A stretch of 64,000 bases of DNA, taken from positions 17,501 to 81,500 of the forward strand of contig JAODUO010001691.1 of NCBI GenBank assembly GCA_025642075.2, read 5' to 3'. The stretch comes from Ridgeia piscesae (lineage: Eukaryota > Annelida > Polychaeta > Sabellida > Siboglinidae). The notes below the pieces were generated by a model that worked only from the letters and a program-made list of their open reading frames with translations, ran no database searches and was not told the origin of the DNA. Within the stretch, counting starts at the first letter, position 1, and each line of letters begins with the position of its first letter. The position numbers and the translations under genes were made by a program. Below are positions 24,244 through 64,000 of this stretch, in pieces.

Positions 24244-25960
24244 CGCTGCATGCAACGTGTCTCTTGGATAGGGGAAGTTCTGTTCCGTGTAACACTGCAA
24301 GTAATTTGTATTTGTCCAATCACAGGCAGTGACTGTGAGTGACGTATCGCTTTTGAACGCATTGCATTTACCTATTCTACGAACGGTGACATTTGTTGTT
24401 TTATACATACATTAAGAATACCATCATTACGAGTCATGCCAGCCCCATCGCACTGAAGAACCGATGCGAATTTGACGGTAGGCATCGCTGACAATATTCG
24501 AAGCGGGGCTTACTTGTTTTATCGCCCATATCAGCAATGTTATGCTAATACTTTGGCCCTATGTAGTGCCTTTCAGAGTGGGTGTACTTTTCTTATAAAT
24601 ATACTGATTGTATAATGGGACCAGCAACACTGTTGTGATCACTATTCTTTTGCAAGGGTTACGTGAAACAGTTATATTAATAAAAAATGGTGTATATTAC
24701 AAAGAGCTTTATATTATCAAATAAATTATTTTCATTATCATTTTTGATACATTTAAAAGAATCCCTTTTGTGTGTCATAAAGAATCCCTTTAAAGGGGAT
24801 TCTTTAAAAATCATTAAACTGTAATGCAAGTAATTTTAACTAATCGTAATAAGTATTTCATATAATTATGTTTGTTTTATTAATCACTTATAACCCAGAC
24901 AACATATAAAAAATATTCCAGATACATTTCTAGTTTGTGCTCCGCATAAACTATCAGTATACTATGAATAATTGGTATATAAGCCACTGAAGCAAATATA
25001 AACTATGCATTCTACACAAACATTATGAATACAAAATACAGCATCATATTTTCAAAACAAAATATCTGAGTAATGCAAATTAATATTAACTAAACATATA
25101 ATGTTGTAACACTGTCATGTATGTTCATATGCCAAACAATTTAAGATCACACAACGTATAAATTTGAATTAATTACATTTTGTTTACATTTTATGGTTCA
25201 ATTAATGGAGTTACAGAAAGCAAGGCATATATGCAGGCAAAGCTATATGCAGACTGAAACCAATGGCGGACAATTTGGATTACACTATATGACCTGCATC
25301 AGCTTCGTGTAGAAAGTTGGTGTGACAAGTTGCCATCTCTACATATGGACAAGTTTCTTTGTTTTAGTGGCATCTCATCTTACAAGTCAAATTATATAAT
25401 ACCATTTGAAGCACATAAAGATTTTTTTAAACATCAGCATAGCACACCATTTGTAGCTTATTGAACATTATTTTCAATTTAGCCTGTTTTTATGTTGAAA
25501 TATACATATTTATAGTTATTATAATTTACACCACAAATTGGTAGTGTATATTACACAAAACGATTGTGGACGTATACTTTCAGAATGCAACTATACAACT
25601 TATTTGTTGTGTTTCAATACTTTCAAGTAATGTGTGAATTTAGTTTAATAAGAAATGCATTTGTGTATCATTGTGAACTATTTTTATTTAAGGTTGTTGG
25701 CCCGCAAGGACCCCCATAACATTGCCTCTACCACTAATGTATCAATGAAATGGCATCAGATAAAAAACTTTTTTTGATTCCGTTATATTGGTTTGAATTT
25801 GTTTAATCACTAGATGAAAGTGATTTCTACGTCGGGTCTGACAAATGGAATCCGCGTATCGCGTAAACTAGTTCCCAAATCGTTCCCCATTGGTGCTATG
25901 CTTTCGTTGCTATGTAAGAGTGGCGCCGCACGGTGGGCTGGAGACCAGTTAATGTCTCGT
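24244..25960. other. AT-rich intergenic stretch
   Basis: Mostly AT-rich with no gene seen. A near-perfect palindrome lies at 24779-24805 (agaatcccttt / aaaggggattct). Confidence 0.5.
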
Positions 25961-26023
25961 CGCAGCAACCGTGTTCCATTGTGTAAGACATGCAAGTGGT
26001 ACGCACGCAACCGAACAAAGTCG

Positions 26024-26060
26024 CTTGCAACGTGGTTGCGTCATACAACCACGTTGCAAG
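26024..26060. repeat. Perfect 15-bp inverted repeat
   Basis: CTTGCAACGTGGTTG (26024-26038) and its exact complement (26046-26060) around a 7-base loop. It lies about 130 bases before the start codon of a possible gene and close to a TATAAA-like box at 26120. A related gcttgcaaccgcgttgg lies at 26099. Could be a binding-site palindrome or a small foldback. Confidence 0.7.
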
Positions 26061-26117
26061 TTACATCGTTCGACCTTGACCATTCTCAATCGCCTCGTTG
26101 CTTGCAACCGCGTTGGA

Positions 26118-26527
26118 GAGTATAAACCCACCTTTAGGAGTTCTCCACTTTTGTCGCTGGCTGCAGTCCAAGAGGTGACAGAGCAACGAAAATGTCGTTC
26201 AATGTGCGTGTAAGGTCAAATTGCATTTTACTGTTGTTCTTTTCTTGGCATCCCTTTCGTCAGCGGTGAGTTGACTATGATATCCGTTTCCATTGTCTTT
26301 TTTCTTCCTCTCACTTTTCTCTCCCTATATTCTCTACCAGCAGTATCCAATTCCTTCTGTCTGTTGCACTTTTTCTCCATTCTTCTCCCACCATTTCGCA
26401 AACCTGAATTTTATCGTCTTGTTTCTCTGTTAGTGGCATCGCCCTAGGGCATTTATGTATGCCGGGGTATTTTGCTGAATTGCCAGCTACATTGGTCAGT
26501 GAACTTGGTTAAGCGAATTGGGTTTGA

Positions 26528-26579
<52 letters not shown>

Positions 26580-27173
26580 TGTGTGTATTATATATATATT
26601 ATATATATTATATATATATATATTATATATATATATATAATATATATATATACCTACATATATAAATATACATACATACATAGTTTTCTTTATGGTCGGA
26701 CCCTCCCATGCAAAATCGTGGTTATGCCACTGCATCACGCTTCTCGTTGAAGTGGACGTGACAGGGCTGACAGTAGCTCCTCCGGTACAGCATACAAGTG
26801 GGGGCATACGTCGTGTCCTCTGATGTTCCTCTCGTTTTACGACAGCACAACACACCAGCAACATGAGTCTTGAAGTTGTCTCATAGAACATACGGCTACG
26901 AAAGGCCCACTAGACTCCGTGTCTCTATCCCACATCCCAGCAACCCCCTCACGAGGTGTGAGAACTGTGTGCCAACAATTTCCGACATGCTTCACGCCGA
27001 ACTACATAACACTTCGTGACCTCTACGACCTACGAGACCACCTGCATAAATTCACCAGAGATAAACTGGAGGAGCTCGTGAACTTTCTCGAGTATGTCAA
27101 ATGGGGAGTTTTGTACGCAGCACAGATCCCCTGTAGGCTGTTTCCATCACCAGTCGTCCGAGATATGGCGTGA
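26118..27173 (+). pseudogene. Possible small secreted-protein gene, broken or mis-sequenced
   Basis: A TATA-like box (gagtataaaccc, about 26118-26124) precedes an ATG at 26192. A hydrophobic, signal-like stretch (LHFTVVLFLASLSSA, 26220-26265, followed by gtgagt) is not in frame with any ATG. Near the other end, after an acceptor-like cacatcccag, the sequence 26941-27173 reads NPLTRCENCVPTISDMLHAE in one frame and DLYDLRDHLHKFTRDKLEEL in another, with GC-rich third positions unlike the flanks. Both ends would need a one-base change to be read through. This could be a decayed gene or a real gene with assembly errors. Function unknown. No middle exon could be placed between them. Confidence 0.3.
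26531..26675. repeat. GT/GTGC microsatellite followed by TA tract
   Basis: GT dinucleotides (26531-26560), GTGC units, then interrupted TATA to about 26675. Confidence 0.93.
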
Positions 27174-27865
27174 TCGTGTTGTAATACAGTGACGGGACTG
27201 GATGAACGAACGGTTGAACGAATCGAATACTATACATTTCAGGAAGTTCTATGTACACATACTGGATATCCCAATTATACACATTATATCTGTATTGTAT
27301 TTGTTACCGTTTTAATGATTATTTTAATCACTTATTCAATTTTTTTCATGACCTATTTATTGTTATTACTCACTTATTTATTCTTTTACTTGTACCCCAT
27401 AATTGCTTTAATTGTATTTTATATATTGTACTTTATTCATTTAAAAATGTATTTTATGTATACGTACAGACTTTTTGTCCGAAATAAACATTTCATATCT
27501 GCTTTACCTGTGCATGATACATCGCTGATAAACCTGTACTTTCAAAGTGACTACAAATATGACATTGCTGCCGTTTCGATGGTTTCATTTTGAAAATGAT
27601 GGTGGCACGTGTCCTGTTAGTGTAACAAAGTAGGCACATTCCGGGAGAAGGCGACCTATACGGACGGATGGTCCATTAATACAGTGGCTGCCAGATAAGC
27701 AAATCAAACAAGAATAGTTTCATGTATTGGTGTATTACAATGCAAGTGCACGTCGGAAACTTTACACTTAGGATCGCTCCGCGCGCAACTAATCACACGA
27801 TGCCTTGCAAAATTCTACTATTGTACATTTGCTGTAAATTAATTACTAAAACTCGTGTCATCTCA

Positions 27866-63933
<36,068 letters not shown>

Positions 63934-64000
63934 CTGTCACAGACACAGGACGTCATCTGGCAATGTATGACGTCATCATACAATGTATGACATCATCATA

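Noticed and set aside
27189..27593. Hydrophobic 134-codon frame resembling a multi-pass membrane protein
   Set aside because: AT-rich sequence giving Leu/Ile/Phe/Tyr-rich translation; lies in the 3' flank between convergent transcription units with no start or splice support.

Overview
The window is nuclear DNA of an animal, almost certainly an invertebrate. Its genes are split by GT-AG introns, it carries LINE and MITE remnants, and microsatellites and minisatellites are extremely dense. The species cannot be fixed from the sequence. A marine lophotrochozoan or another non-vertebrate metazoan would fit, but that is inference. Many isolated one-base dropouts or insertions inside otherwise regular arrays suggest an imperfectly polished long-read assembly.

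Four genes can be supported at exon level. (1) A three-exon plus-strand gene (12594-14126) encodes a 230-residue secreted protein of unknown function. It has a TATA box and an upstream ORF whose stop overlaps the main start. (2) A three-exon minus-strand gene (22092 down to 20062) encodes a 160-residue Ly6/uPAR (three-finger) protein with a signal peptide, ten cysteines and a GPI-anchor-like tail; one intron uses a GC donor. (3) UTP20, the giant HEAT-repeat scaffold of the small-subunit processome, runs on the minus strand from beyond the right edge down to 27866. Eighteen consecutive C-terminal exons (about 815 residues) were placed, almost all with exact splice-phase agreement. (4) NDUFS7 (complex I PSST subunit) has two coding exons at 31113-32229 and lies whole, in the same orientation, inside an 8.1-kb intron of UTP20.

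Layout: 1-3.6 kb, no convincing gene. 3.6-10.6 kb, a tandem triplication of a 2.0-2.5-kb segment, each copy with a 41-bp minisatellite array and a CCCT tract. 10.8-12.1 kb, a foldback element, a LINE 3' end and an ACGC tract. 12.5-14.6 kb, the secreted-protein gene. 14.7-20 kb, mostly non-coding, with a MITE. 20-22.1 kb, the LU-domain gene. 22.3-27.2 kb, microsatellites, foldbacks and a possible broken gene. 27.9-64 kb, UTP20 with nested NDUFS7. The UTP20 introns hold separate minisatellites (22, 31, 27, 20, 18 and 27 bp periods). The largest fills about 9 kb at 54.8-63.75 kb.

Most long open frames in the window are products of repeat arrays and are not genes. UTP20 (nucleolar ribosome assembly) and NDUFS7 (mitochondrial respiration) are both housekeeping genes. 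Their physical nesting could couple transcription, but nothing in the sequence proves a functional link.
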